A stretch of 5,863 bases of DNA, taken from the NCBI GenBank assembly GCA_024653845.1, contig JANLHA010000334.1, forward strand, positions 1 through 5,863. Reading direction: 5' to 3'. A program made the translations under genes and the position numbers. The notes beneath the pieces were generated by a model. That model saw only the letters and a program-made list of their open reading frames with translations, did not search any database and had not been told where the DNA came from. Position 1 is the first letter of the stretch, and the number at the start of each line of letters is the position of its first letter. Source of the DNA: Candidatus Omnitrophota bacterium. Its GTDB lineage: Bacteria; Omnitrophota; Gorgyraeia; Zapsychrales; JANLHA01. Shown piece after piece: positions 1-5,863 of this stretch.

Positions 1-282
1 GCAAGTCGTTTAGCCAGCTGGACAGTTCTTGCGATGGACAATCCTCGCAGTGAAGACCCGTCTGAGATCATGCAGGAAATTGTCAAAGGATTTGAAGGGA
101 AAAATTACGAAGTGATTTTTGATCGTCGAGAAGCCATTGAAAAAGCATTGAACCTGGCACAAAAGGACGATGTGGTTTTGATCGCCGGCAAAGGGCATGA
201 AGATTATCAAATCTTCAAAGATCGAACGATTCATTTTGATGATCGAGAAGTCGTGAGAAAATATTTGAGAAAGGTCTTTACC
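1..282 (+). other. murE: MurE C-terminal (ligand-binding) domain, partial
   Basis: This is the last part of the MurE C-terminal Rossmann-like domain, which binds the incoming amino acid. DNPR (37-48) is the family motif that contacts meso-diaminopimelate. It is followed by SEDP, as in DAP-type enzymes, and so predicts DAP rather than lysine at position 3 of the stem peptide. GKGHE (187-201) is the second DAP-contacting motif, and FDDREVV (235-255) is the usual closing helix of the family. The residues just before DNPR read VLAM where many homologues have a hydrophobic-Thr-Ser/Asp pattern, a mild departure. The N-terminal UMP-binding and central ATPase domains are upstream of the window. The end given here is approximate, because the frame continues into MurF without a stop. 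Confidence 0.88.
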
Positions 283-1704
283 CCTCAAAGGACATCGCCG
301 ATGATGGCTTTCTCGATTTCTCAAATCTTGAAAGCCACAGGAGGGAAATTGATCTCGGGCCCTCGACAAGGAGAAGTCTTGGGGATTTCGACCAATTCCA
401 AGAAAATTGAAGACGGAGAGCTGTTCATCGCGATCAAAGGAGAGCATTTTGATGGTCATGATTTCGTTGAGGATGTTGTCAAACAAGGTGTCAAAGCCGT
501 TATCATTTCAAAAAAGAAAATCAAATCTTTCAAAACAAAGAAAATAGACGTAAATCACCACGTTGCTTTTATTGCCGTGGACGACCCTGTTAAAGCATTA
601 GGGAATTTGGCACGATTTCATCGTCATCGGTTTTCAATTCCTGTGATTGCTATCACGGGGTCTGCTGGGAAAACAACGACCAAGGAAATGGTTGCTAAGG
701 TTTTGGAGAGCCGTTTTCGGGTTTTGAAAAATATGGGGACAGAAAATAATTTCATTGGTGTGCCGCAGACGTTATTGAAGTTGCAGCCTTCGCATCAAGT
801 GGTTGTCCTTGAGGTGGGAACAAATCAGCCAGGGGATATTGCCTGGTTAACGCATGTTGTCAACCCAGACATCGCTATCTTTACCAATATTGGGGAATCT
901 CACTTGGAGCGTTTGAAGTCTCCTGAAAAAGTTTTTGAAGAAAAATCTCAGCTTGTGCGAGGAATGAAAAAGACTGGCACAGTGATTTTAAATATCGACG
1001 ATCGATTTCTAAAGCAGATGTTGGCCTGGAAAAGATTTTCACCTAAACTTTTAACATTTGGCATTGAGAACCCTGCAGATTTTCAGGCAAAAGACATTCG
1101 TATCAATGATCGTCATCAATTGGAATTTCAGATTTCTGAAGGCCCCCAATTTTCTTTGCCGACGACGATGCGAGAGAACATCTACAATGCGTTAGCTGCT
1201 ATCTGCTGTGGACGGATTTGTTCTGTTGAATATCCTGCAATTGTTAAGGCATTAAGTCAATTTTCTTCATCTGCGCATAGACAAGAAGTGCATCGCTTTT
1301 CGCATTGCTGGGTAATCGATGATTCTTATAATGCCAATCCCGTTTCGTTTCGCAGTGCTGTGAATGTTTTGGACCAATTTCCATCAAAGGGGAAGAGGAT
1401 TTTGGTATGTGCTGACATGCTGGAGTTAGGAAGGCAATCCAAGCGGCTACACCAGGCGATGGGAGAAGAGATTTCAAGAGCCAAGATTGATGTCATCTTC
1501 GCTTATGGAAAGTTTTCTGAAGATATTGTCAAGACGATACGAAAAAAGAAAACAAGCCAAAGAACATTTTATTATCGACAAATGGGTGCGTTGCATCGAC
1601 GGTTACTAGAGCTTTGCCATCCAGAAGATGTGATTTTGGTGAAAGGTTCTCGGGGGATGAGGATGGAAAAAACGGTGGAATTTTTGAAAGAGAAATTGAA
1701 ATAG
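1..1704 (+). CDS. murE-murF: MurE-MurF in-frame fusion (5' partial): UDP-MurNAc-tripeptide synthetase C-terminal domain plus UDP-MurNAc-pentapeptide synthetase
   Basis: A single open frame runs from the first base of the window to a TAG stop at 1702-1704, with no stop between a recognisable MurE C-terminus and a complete MurF. MurE adds meso-diaminopimelate to UDP-MurNAc-L-Ala-D-Glu. MurF then adds D-Ala-D-Ala to finish the pentapeptide, so the two halves catalyse consecutive cytoplasmic, ATP-dependent steps. The MurE part shows DNPR, GKGHE and FDDREVV, which normally sit close to the end of that protein. About 14 residues later MurF begins with a double Met at 301. MurE-MurF fusions are known in some bacteria, for example Burkholderiales, so a real bifunctional enzyme is plausible. 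The alternative is that MurF is also, or only, made separately from ATG 301, where an AAAGGA site lies 8 bases upstream. An assembly error removing a murE stop cannot be excluded. The true start of murE lies outside the window. Confidence 0.85.
   Translation, partial: ASRLASWTVLAMDNPRSEDPSEIMQEIVKGFEGKNYEVIFDRREAIEKALNLAQKDDVVLIAGKGHEDYQIFKDRTIHFDDREVVRKYLRKVFTPQRTSPMMAFSISQILKATGGKLISGPRQGEVLGISTNSKKIEDGELFIAIKGEHFDGHDFVEDVVKQGVKAVIISKKKIKSFKTKKIDVNHHVAFIAVDDPVKALGNLARFHRHRFSIPVIAITGSAGKTTTKEMVAKVLESRFRVLKNMGTENNFIGVPQTLLKLQPSHQVVVLEVGTNQPGDIAWLTHVVNPDIAIFTNIGESHLERLKSPEKVFEEKSQLVRGMKKTGTVILNIDDRFLKQMLAWKRFSPKLLTFGIENPADFQAKDIRINDRHQLEFQISEGPQFSLPTTMRENIYNALAAICCGRICSVEYPAIVKALSQFSSSAHRQEVHRFSHCWVIDDSYNANPVSFRSAVNVLDQFPSKGKRILVCADMLELGRQSKRLHQAMGEEISRAKIDVIFAYGKFSEDIVKTIRKKKTSQRTFYYRQMGALHRRLLELCHPEDVILVKGSRGMRMEKTVEFLKEKLK
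287..292 (+). promoter_or_regulatory. Possible internal ribosome binding site for murF
   Basis: AAAGGA lies 8 bases before the ATG at 301, and a second ATG follows at 304. Spacing and sequence match a usable Shine-Dalgarno site, yet it sits inside the open MurE-MurF frame. It may allow separate production of MurF, or be a relic of when murE and murF were separate genes. AG-rich codons could also produce such a site by chance. Confidence 0.45.
301..1704 (+). other. murF: MurF module, UDP-N-acetylmuramoyl-tripeptide--D-alanyl-D-alanine ligase
   Basis: This full-length MurF is 467 residues counted from ATG 301, close to the family's usual 450-470. It joins D-Ala-D-Ala to UDP-MurNAc-tripeptide in the cytoplasm using ATP. 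The N-terminal UDP-binding domain covers about residues 1-113. The ATPase domain has the P-loop TGSAGKTTT (119-127), NNFIGVP (149-155), EVG (171-173), TNIGESHLE (195-203) and Lys215 in FEEKSQL, the likely carbamylated lysine. The C-terminal domain has DDSYNANP (340-347), DMLELG (372-377) and KGSRGMRME (448-456). The usual Gly-x-His-Asn-x-x-Asn motif is altered to RENIYN (291-296): both Asn remain but His is Glu. Gly before DMLELG is Ala. The remaining motifs are intact, so an active enzyme is expected. It can be read as the C-terminal half of the fusion or as a separate product from the internal ATG. Confidence 0.93.
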
Positions 1705-1705
1705 G

Positions 1706-1713
1706 AAAAGGAG
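1706..1713 (+). promoter_or_regulatory. Ribosome binding site of mraY
   Basis: AAAAGGAG sits 7 bases before the mraY ATG, in the only true intergenic gap of the window (16 bases). It is a strong match to the 16S rRNA 3' end and fixes the mraY start at 1721. The gap is too short for a promoter or terminator. Confidence 0.8.
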
Positions 1714-1720
1714 TTCCTTA

Positions 1721-2809
1721 ATGTTTTATTATCTTGCCCAATTGCGTGATTTCTTTTTTGTCTTTAATGTTTTTAAATATATTACATTTCGTGCCGCGAT
1801 GGCCGCGGTCACAACATTCATTTTGTGCATGATTTTTGCCCCGATTTTAACAAAATTTTTTCGGGAGTTGAAAATTCGAGAAAATGCCAAGCGAGACGAT
1901 TGCCCTCATTTAGCGAGTTTTCATAATACGAAGGAAGGTATTCCAACGATGGGAGGGATTTTTATCGTCGGTAGTATTGTCATTTCGGTGCTTCTATGGG
2001 CAGATTTGAGTAATCATTACATTCTTTTGACGCTGTTCACGTGTGTTTATTTAGCAGTTTTGGGTGCCATTGATGACTATTTGAAATTGACGAAAAAGAA
2101 GGGATTCCGAGGGTTGCGTCCACGGATGAAGTTCATTTGGCAAGTCCTTTTGGGGTGTTTTGTGGGTTCATACATTTTTTTTAGTCCTGAAGTTTCAACG
2201 AAAGTCGATATCCCGTTCCTGAAAAATGTGGCATGGGATATCGGATGGTTTTATGTTCCGTTTGTAGCTTTGATAGTGATCGGAACAACCAATGCGGTCA
2301 ATTTGACCGATGGAATGGATGGGTTGGCCATTGGGTGTGTTTTGATTGTCAGCGCCACGTTGGCGATTTTAAGTTATGTAACAGGGCATGCGAATTTTAG
2401 TGAATATCTTTTCATTCCGTTCATTCCTGGGGCGGGAGAGCTGGCCGTTTTTTGTGCCGCCATGATGGGGGCGAGTTTGGGATTTTTATGGTTCAACTCT
2501 CATCCGGCGACGATCTTCATGGGAGATACCGGCTCTTTGGCTTTGGGAGGAAGTATTGGAATTATTGCTGTTTTTATCAAGAAAGAAATTCTTTTGGTCC
2601 TTCTCGGGGGGGTTTTTGTTATGGAAGCGTTATCAGTCATCTTGCAAGTGGCATCATTTAAGACAACGGGAAAAAGGATTTTTAAAATTTCTCCCTTGCA
2701 TCATCATTTCCAGCTTTCCGGTTGGCCAGAGTCCAAGATTATCATTCGTTTCTGGATTTTAGGAGTCATTTTCGCGCTGTTAACTCTTATGACATTAAAG
2801 GTGCGTTAA
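1721..2809 (+). CDS. mraY: Phospho-N-acetylmuramoyl-pentapeptide-transferase MraY (lipid I synthase)
   Basis: MraY transfers phospho-MurNAc-pentapeptide from UDP to undecaprenyl phosphate at the inner membrane, giving lipid I. The protein has 362 residues against 360 in E. coli and is strongly hydrophobic throughout, consistent with the family's ten membrane helices. Visible family motifs are GIPTMGG (73-79), the Asp pair of the active site (118-119, in AIDDYLKL), NAVNLTDGMDGLA (191-203), FMGDTGS with catalytic-type Asp269 (266-272), and the HHH motif in SPLHHHFQLSGWPE (324-337). The loop before GIPTMGG (about residues 52-72) is some residues longer than in E. coli, and the usual GTPTMGG has Ile for Thr. 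The start is set by the strong upstream ribosome binding site. The TAA stop overlaps the murD ATG by one base, so translation of the two is probably coupled. Identity is secure. Confidence 0.97.
   Translation: MFYYLAQLRDFFFVFNVFKYITFRAAMAAVTTFILCMIFAPILTKFFRELKIRENAKRDDCPHLASFHNTKEGIPTMGGIFIVGSIVISVLLWADLSNHYILLTLFTCVYLAVLGAIDDYLKLTKKKGFRGLRPRMKFIWQVLLGCFVGSYIFFSPEVSTKVDIPFLKNVAWDIGWFYVPFVALIVIGTTNAVNLTDGMDGLAIGCVLIVSATLAILSYVTGHANFSEYLFIPFIPGAGELAVFCAAMMGASLGFLWFNSHPATIFMGDTGSLALGGSIGIIAVFIKKEILLVLLGGVFVMEALSVILQVASFKTTGKRIFKISPLHHHFQLSGWPESKIIIRFWILGVIFALLTLMTLKVR
2797..2803 (+). promoter_or_regulatory. Ribosome binding site of murD, inside the end of mraY
   Basis: AAAGGTG lies 5 bases before ATG 2809, within the last codons of mraY. 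It supports starting murD at 2809 rather than at the in-frame ATG at 2722, which would add 29 residues encoded wholly inside mraY and not matching the MurD N-terminus. The match is modest, so re-initiation at the TAATG overlap probably helps. Confidence 0.65.
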
Positions 2810-4104
2810 TGAATTTGCGAGGCAAAAAAGTTGCGGTCATCGGAATCAATCGAAGCGGGCAAAGTGCGGCCAGGCTTCTTACACAGGTCGGCGCGCAGGT
2901 CAAGATTTCTGATGCCAGTGCTGAGAAATTCAAAGAAACTGAATTTTATCAGTGGACTCGGGCGCAGAATATTCCGATGGAATTGAGTGGTCATACTCGA
3001 GACTTTATTGAAGATAATGATCTCATTGTCATTAGCCCTGGAGTTCCTCAGGATGCGCTTCCCTTGCAATGGGCGAGGGAAAAAGGAATTTCAGTGATCG
3101 GTGAAATTGAATTGGGATATCAATTTTGCCGTGCGCCGATCATTGCTGTTACAGGGAGCAATGGAAAAACCACGGTTTCAACCTTGATCAAAGATGTTTT
3201 AGTCAGAGCTGGCAAAAAGGTTTTTCTTGGTGGAAACATTGGTCAGCCTTTTTGCGATGATGTTCTCAATTCGGCCCAATGGGATTATGCGGTTTTGGAA
3301 ATCAGTTCTTTCCAATTGGAATCGATTGTGAAATTCAAACCTAAAATTGCCGTCTGGTTAAATTTTAGTGAAAATCACTTGGACCGTCACAAGGATATGC
3401 AGGAATATTTCGATGCCAAGAAACGGATTTTTTTTAATCAAGATGAGAATGATTATGCCGTTCTGAACATACAGCAGGAAAAATTACGAATGTTAGCTGC
3501 ACAATTGAAGGCCCGGGTTGTCTTCTTTAATTCTGTTGATAAGATTCAGGCGTGGGAGTCTTCTCATCCTAATTTTCTTGCCGTTGGTGAAGTGGCTAAA
3601 ATTTGTGGAATCGACCGCAAAGTTTGTTTGGAAGTTTTCCGGAATTTTCCTGGTGTCGAGCACCGGTTGGAAAAAGTGGCAACCCTCGATGGGGTTGATT
3701 TTATTAACGATTCCAAAGCGACAACTGCAGAGGCCGCTCGTTGGGCCTTAGAAAGAATCGAACAGCCGATCATTTGGATCTGTGGCGGGCGAGATAAGCA
3801 CATTGATTTTTCTGTCCTGACACCGTTAGTCAAAGCCAAAGTGAAAATGATAGCCGCCATAGGAGAGGCTCGGCCTAAAATCAAAAGCACATTTGGAGAC
3901 GTCGTAGAAGTCCATGAATTTGCATCTCTCGAGGACGCCGTTAAGTTTTCGCGCACATGTGCTCAGCAGGGAGATTGTGTGATTTTGAGCCCGATGTGCT
4001 CGAGTTTTGACATGTTCACCAATTTTGAAGAACGAGGAAAGGTTTTTAAAGAAATTGTTCGAAAGCTCAAATCTGAAATCGAAGGGGCTGTAAGGAGAAG
4101 CTGA
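2809..4104 (+). CDS. murD: UDP-N-acetylmuramoyl-L-alanine--D-glutamate ligase MurD
   Basis: MurD adds D-glutamate to UDP-MurNAc-L-Ala in the cytoplasm, using ATP. From ATG 2809 the product has 431 residues, slightly short for the family (about 435-455). The N-terminal Rossmann-type UDP-binding domain begins KKVAVIGINRSGQSAA (6-21) and includes SPGVP (76-80). The central ATPase has TGSNGKTT (115-122), EISSFQLE (164-171), NFSENHLDRH (185-194) and Lys204 in FDAKKRIF, the likely carbamylated lysine. The C-terminal domain has GVEHRLE (282-288), NDSKATT (300-306), GGRDKHIDF (326-334) and SPMCSSFDMFTNFEERG (394-410). The stretch at about 220-264 is odd. It is some 20 residues shorter than in E. coli, the usual Asn-x-Asp-Asp reads NIQQ, and the conserved Gly-x-His-Asn-x-x-Asn motif is reduced to SSHPNFLAV. 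Downstream motifs return in the same frame, so this is not a simple frameshift. Identity is secure. Confidence 0.96.
   Translation: MNLRGKKVAVIGINRSGQSAARLLTQVGAQVKISDASAEKFKETEFYQWTRAQNIPMELSGHTRDFIEDNDLIVISPGVPQDALPLQWAREKGISVIGEIELGYQFCRAPIIAVTGSNGKTTVSTLIKDVLVRAGKKVFLGGNIGQPFCDDVLNSAQWDYAVLEISSFQLESIVKFKPKIAVWLNFSENHLDRHKDMQEYFDAKKRIFFNQDENDYAVLNIQQEKLRMLAAQLKARVVFFNSVDKIQAWESSHPNFLAVGEVAKICGIDRKVCLEVFRNFPGVEHRLEKVATLDGVDFINDSKATTAEAARWALERIEQPIIWICGGRDKHIDFSVLTPLVKAKVKMIAAIGEARPKIKSTFGDVVEVHEFASLEDAVKFSRTCAQQGDCVILSPMCSSFDMFTNFEERGKVFKEIVRKLKSEIEGAVRRS
4091..4097 (+). promoter_or_regulatory. Ribosome binding site of ftsW, inside the end of murD
   Basis: TAAGGAG lies 6 bases before ATG 4104, within the last codons of murD. 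It is a near-consensus site and fixes the ftsW start at the TGATG overlap. Confidence 0.8.
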
Positions 4105-5192
4105 TGCGCCAAATCCGGATCGCTATTGCAACGATTGTTTCTTTTTTGATTTTTGTAGGCATCGTGATGATCTATAGTTCGACGGGGATTTATGCTCTCC
4201 AGGAAATGGGGGACAAACTCTATTTTCTTAAACGCCATTTGATTTTCTTGAGCTTAGGCCTTTTGTTAACGCTTGGCGTGATGATGATCGATTATCGGAT
4301 CCTCCAAAAATTATCAAAGCCGATCCTTTTTGTGGCGGTGATTTTGTTAATTCTTGTTCTCATCCCTGGGATCGGGCAATACATCAATGGTGCCCGGCGC
4401 TGGTTTAAGATGGGACCTTTCAATTTTCAACCTTCTGAATTTGCTAAACTGGCGATGGTCATTTATGCAGCCGACTTCCTGGCGCGTAAGCAATCTAAAG
4501 TAAAAAGTTTTTTTCATGGATTTCTCCCTTTGATGACGGTTGTGGGAGTTGTCTGTGCCTTGATTCTCAAGCAGCCGGATTTAGGAAGTTCTTTTCTCAT
4601 TGGTGTCGTTGTTTTGACCATGCTTTTTGTCGCTGGAGTGGAACTCAAATATTTAGGATTTTTAGGATTCATGACATTGCCGGCATTCTTTGTATTGATT
4701 GTCAATGTGCCCTACCGTTGGACGAGAATCATTACGTTTTTGGACCCTTGGGAAGATAGTCAGGGAACGGGTTTTCAATTGACCCAATCGCAAATTGCAT
4801 TAGGAAGTGGCGGGATTTTTGGCGTCGGATTAGGACACAGCATGCAGAAACTTTTTTATCTGCCGGCGGCTCATACCGATTTCATTCTTTCCATCATTGG
4901 CGAGGAGTTGGGTTTCATCGGGGCTTTCACGGTCATTTTATTTTTTATCGCGTTCATCTGGCAAGGAGCGCGATTAGCCAAACGAGTGTCAGATCCTTTT
5001 GGATATTTTCTAAGTATAGGAATTGTGGTGATGTTAGGGTTCCAAGCGATGATCAACATCGGGGTCAGCATTGGAGCGCTTCCGACCAAAGGGCTTCCTC
5101 TTCCCTTTATTAGTTATGGCGGGTCCGCGTTGATTTTTAATCTGATGGAGATTGGATTGCTTTTGAATATTTCGAGAGGAAACGATGCATGA
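4104..5192 (+). CDS. ftsW: Peptidoglycan glycosyltransferase FtsW (SEDS family, septal)
   Basis: FtsW is a polytopic inner-membrane enzyme that polymerises lipid II into glycan strands at the division septum, working with a class B penicillin-binding protein (FtsI). The 362-residue product is hydrophobic along its length. It starts almost directly in membrane helix 1 (about 5-25), so it lacks the longer cytoplasmic N-terminus of E. coli FtsW. SEDS motifs seen are GARRWF (96-101), QPSEFAKL (109-116), QPDLGSS (157-163), HTDFI with Asp259 at the position of the essential E. coli Asp297 (257-261), GEELG (266-270) and PTKGLPLPFISYGGS (327-341). The KGLPLPFISYGGS wording and the place between murD and murG favour FtsW over the paralogue RodA. 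The loop before HTD reads LPAA instead of the common LPEA. The stop overlaps the murG start by four bases. Confidence 0.95.
   Translation: MRQIRIAIATIVSFLIFVGIVMIYSSTGIYALQEMGDKLYFLKRHLIFLSLGLLLTLGVMMIDYRILQKLSKPILFVAVILLILVLIPGIGQYINGARRWFKMGPFNFQPSEFAKLAMVIYAADFLARKQSKVKSFFHGFLPLMTVVGVVCALILKQPDLGSSFLIGVVVLTMLFVAGVELKYLGFLGFMTLPAFFVLIVNVPYRWTRIITFLDPWEDSQGTGFQLTQSQIALGSGGIFGVGLGHSMQKLFYLPAAHTDFILSIIGEELGFIGAFTVILFFIAFIWQGARLAKRVSDPFGYFLSIGIVVMLGFQAMINIGVSIGALPTKGLPLPFISYGGSALIFNLMEIGLLLNISRGNDA
5174..5180 (+). promoter_or_regulatory. Ribosome binding site of murG, inside the end of ftsW
   Basis: GAGAGGA lies 8 bases before ATG 5189, within the last codons of ftsW. It supports the start at 5189 in the ATGA overlap over the next in-frame ATG at 5201, which would leave only three residues before the glycine-rich loop. 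Confidence 0.7.
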
Positions 5193-5863
5193 AATGTGTC
5201 ATGGCCACAGGAGGGAGTGGAGGGCACATTTTCCCGGCCATCGAAGTCGCCAAAGTGTTACGACAGGCTGGTCATGAGGTTATTTTCGCGGGAACCTTTC
5301 GTCATTTCCATCATCAGATTGCTCGAGAAGGCTTTGTTCTTTATGAATTTGAGACGAAACCGTTTTCGATTAAAGCATGGAATGGTTTTTGCGAATTTTC
5401 TCGATCTCTCTCAAAATCTTTTTTTAGCTCTTTGAAATTATTAAAAGAAATTCAGCCGGACGTGGTTATTGGGTTTGGCGGATATGGATCTTTTCCAATT
5501 GTGGTCTCTGGAATTCTTCTAAATTTTCCGACGATGATCCATGAACAAAATGTGATTCCTGGTCGAGCCAACCGAATTTTAGCCCCAGGTGTTAAAAGAA
5601 TCGCGATCAGTTTTGAAGAAACCCAAAAATATTTTCCGGCACAGAAAACGGTCTGGACTGGCTGTCCATGTCGTTTGGCAAATACCCAATTGAATCGGTC
5701 GAGCATTCTTAAAGAATTTGGATTAAGTGAGCATAAGAAGACGATCCTTGTTTTAGGAGGTAGTCAGGGAAGTCAACGAATCAATCAAGCGTTCATGGAT
5801 GTCAGTTATCTTCTGAAAGATGAGATCCCTCTGCAAGTGATTCATCTTTCGGGTGAGCGTGAT
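5189..5863 (+). CDS. murG: UDP-N-acetylglucosamine--MurNAc-(pentapeptide) pyrophosphoryl-undecaprenol GlcNAc transferase MurG (3' partial)
   Basis: MurG is a GT-B glycosyltransferase (family GT28) on the cytoplasmic face of the inner membrane. It moves GlcNAc from UDP-GlcNAc onto lipid I to make lipid II, the FtsW substrate. The frame stays open to the window end, giving 225 of roughly 360 residues: the whole N-terminal acceptor domain and the start of the donor domain. Motifs are the glycine loop GGSGGH (8-13), the second loop GFGGYGS (95-101), HEQN (118-121), PGRANR (124-129) and the third glycine motif GGSQGSQRIN (190-199). The interdomain motif, normally TGNP-x-R, reads TGCPCR (157-162), so the usual Asn is Cys. 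The acceptor-side stretch at about 35-65 also resembles E. coli MurG poorly. The donor residues that contact UDP-GlcNAc lie beyond the window. The start overlaps the ftsW stop (ATGA). Confidence 0.94.
   Translation, partial: MKCVMATGGSGGHIFPAIEVAKVLRQAGHEVIFAGTFRHFHHQIAREGFVLYEFETKPFSIKAWNGFCEFSRSLSKSFFSSLKLLKEIQPDVVIGFGGYGSFPIVVSGILLNFPTMIHEQNVIPGRANRILAPGVKRIAISFEETQKYFPAQKTVWTGCPCRLANTQLNRSSILKEFGLSEHKKTILVLGGSQGSQRINQAFMDVSYLLKDEIPLQVIHLSGERD

Noticed and set aside
117..250. Near-repeat of TTTGATCGTCGAGAAG (117) and TTTGATGATCGAGAAG (235)
   Set aside because: The two copies encode similar short peptides (FDRRE and FDDRE) at normal MurE positions; this looks like coincidence of codon use, not a repeat element.
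2606..2612. Run of seven G in mraY as a possible slippage site or sequencing error
   Set aside because: It encodes part of LLGGVFVMEA, a normal MraY helix, and the HHH motif follows in the same frame.
2722..2808. N-terminal extension of MurD from an upstream in-frame ATG
   Set aside because: The added residues lie wholly inside mraY and do not look like a MurD N-terminus. The ATG at 2809 has a ribosome binding site and is followed directly by the usual first strand.
3428..3435. Run of eight T in murD, just upstream of the divergent segment, as a frameshift site
   Set aside because: Conserved MurD sequence appears in the same frame before and after the run, so no shift is needed. Similar T runs occur at 2175-2182 in mraY and 4508-4514 in ftsW, also without consequence.
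3564..3956. 130-residue minus-strand open frame inside murD
   Set aside because: It lies antisense to conserved MurD motifs, its product is low in recognisable structure, and no ribosome binding site or neighbour supports it.
4650..4671. Short tandem TTTAGGATT repeat in ftsW
   Set aside because: It encodes YLGFLGF within a membrane segment; two copies are too few and too short to count as a repeat feature.
5196..5435. 79-residue open frame overlapping the start of murG in another frame
   Set aside because: MurG motifs occupy the frame starting at 5189 and continue to the window end; the other frame has no recognisable features.
1..5863. Search for RNA genes, CRISPR arrays, mobile elements, promoters and terminators
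   Set aside because: The window is almost fully occupied by conserved coding sequence and has one 16-base gap. I saw no direct repeats, inverted terminal repeats, tRNA-like folds, or stem-loops followed by a T tract that could be defended.

Overview
This window is a gene-dense stretch of a bacterial division and cell wall (dcw) cluster. All genes are on the plus strand, with almost no intergenic DNA. In order it holds the C-terminal end of murE joined in frame to a complete murF, then complete mraY, murD and ftsW, and the first 225 codons of murG. The order murE-murF-mraY-murD-ftsW-murG is the classical one, so function is well supported by both sequence motifs and context.

Organism: the MurE fragment carries the DNPR motif of meso-diaminopimelate-adding MurE enzymes, so the peptidoglycan is probably of the DAP type, as in most Gram-negative (diderm) bacteria. 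Base composition is moderate, somewhat AT-rich by eye. Several family motifs deviate from textbook proteobacterial and Firmicutes versions. This suggests a divergent, perhaps uncultivated lineage. A PVC or Omnitrophota-like bacterium is my guess, from general resemblance only; it was not tested.

Layout: 1-1704 is one uninterrupted reading frame, open at its 5' end, covering the MurE C-terminal domain and then MurF. A Shine-Dalgarno-like site and a double ATG lie at the junction. A 16-base gap holding a strong ribosome binding site leads to mraY (1721-2809). mraY and murD overlap by one base (TAATG at 2807-2811), murD and ftsW by one base (TGATG at 4102-4106), and ftsW and murG by four bases (ATGA at 5189-5192). 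I saw no convincing promoter or terminator, so the block is probably read as one transcript with coupled translation.

How the genes work together: MurD adds D-Glu, MurE adds meso-DAP and MurF adds D-Ala-D-Ala to build UDP-MurNAc-pentapeptide in the cytoplasm. MraY moves it onto undecaprenyl phosphate to give lipid I, and MurG adds GlcNAc to give lipid II. FtsW polymerises lipid II into glycan at the division septum.

I found no new biological system. The points worth a second look are the MurE-MurF fusion with its possible internal start, and departures from conserved motifs in MurD, MurF, MurG and FtsW.
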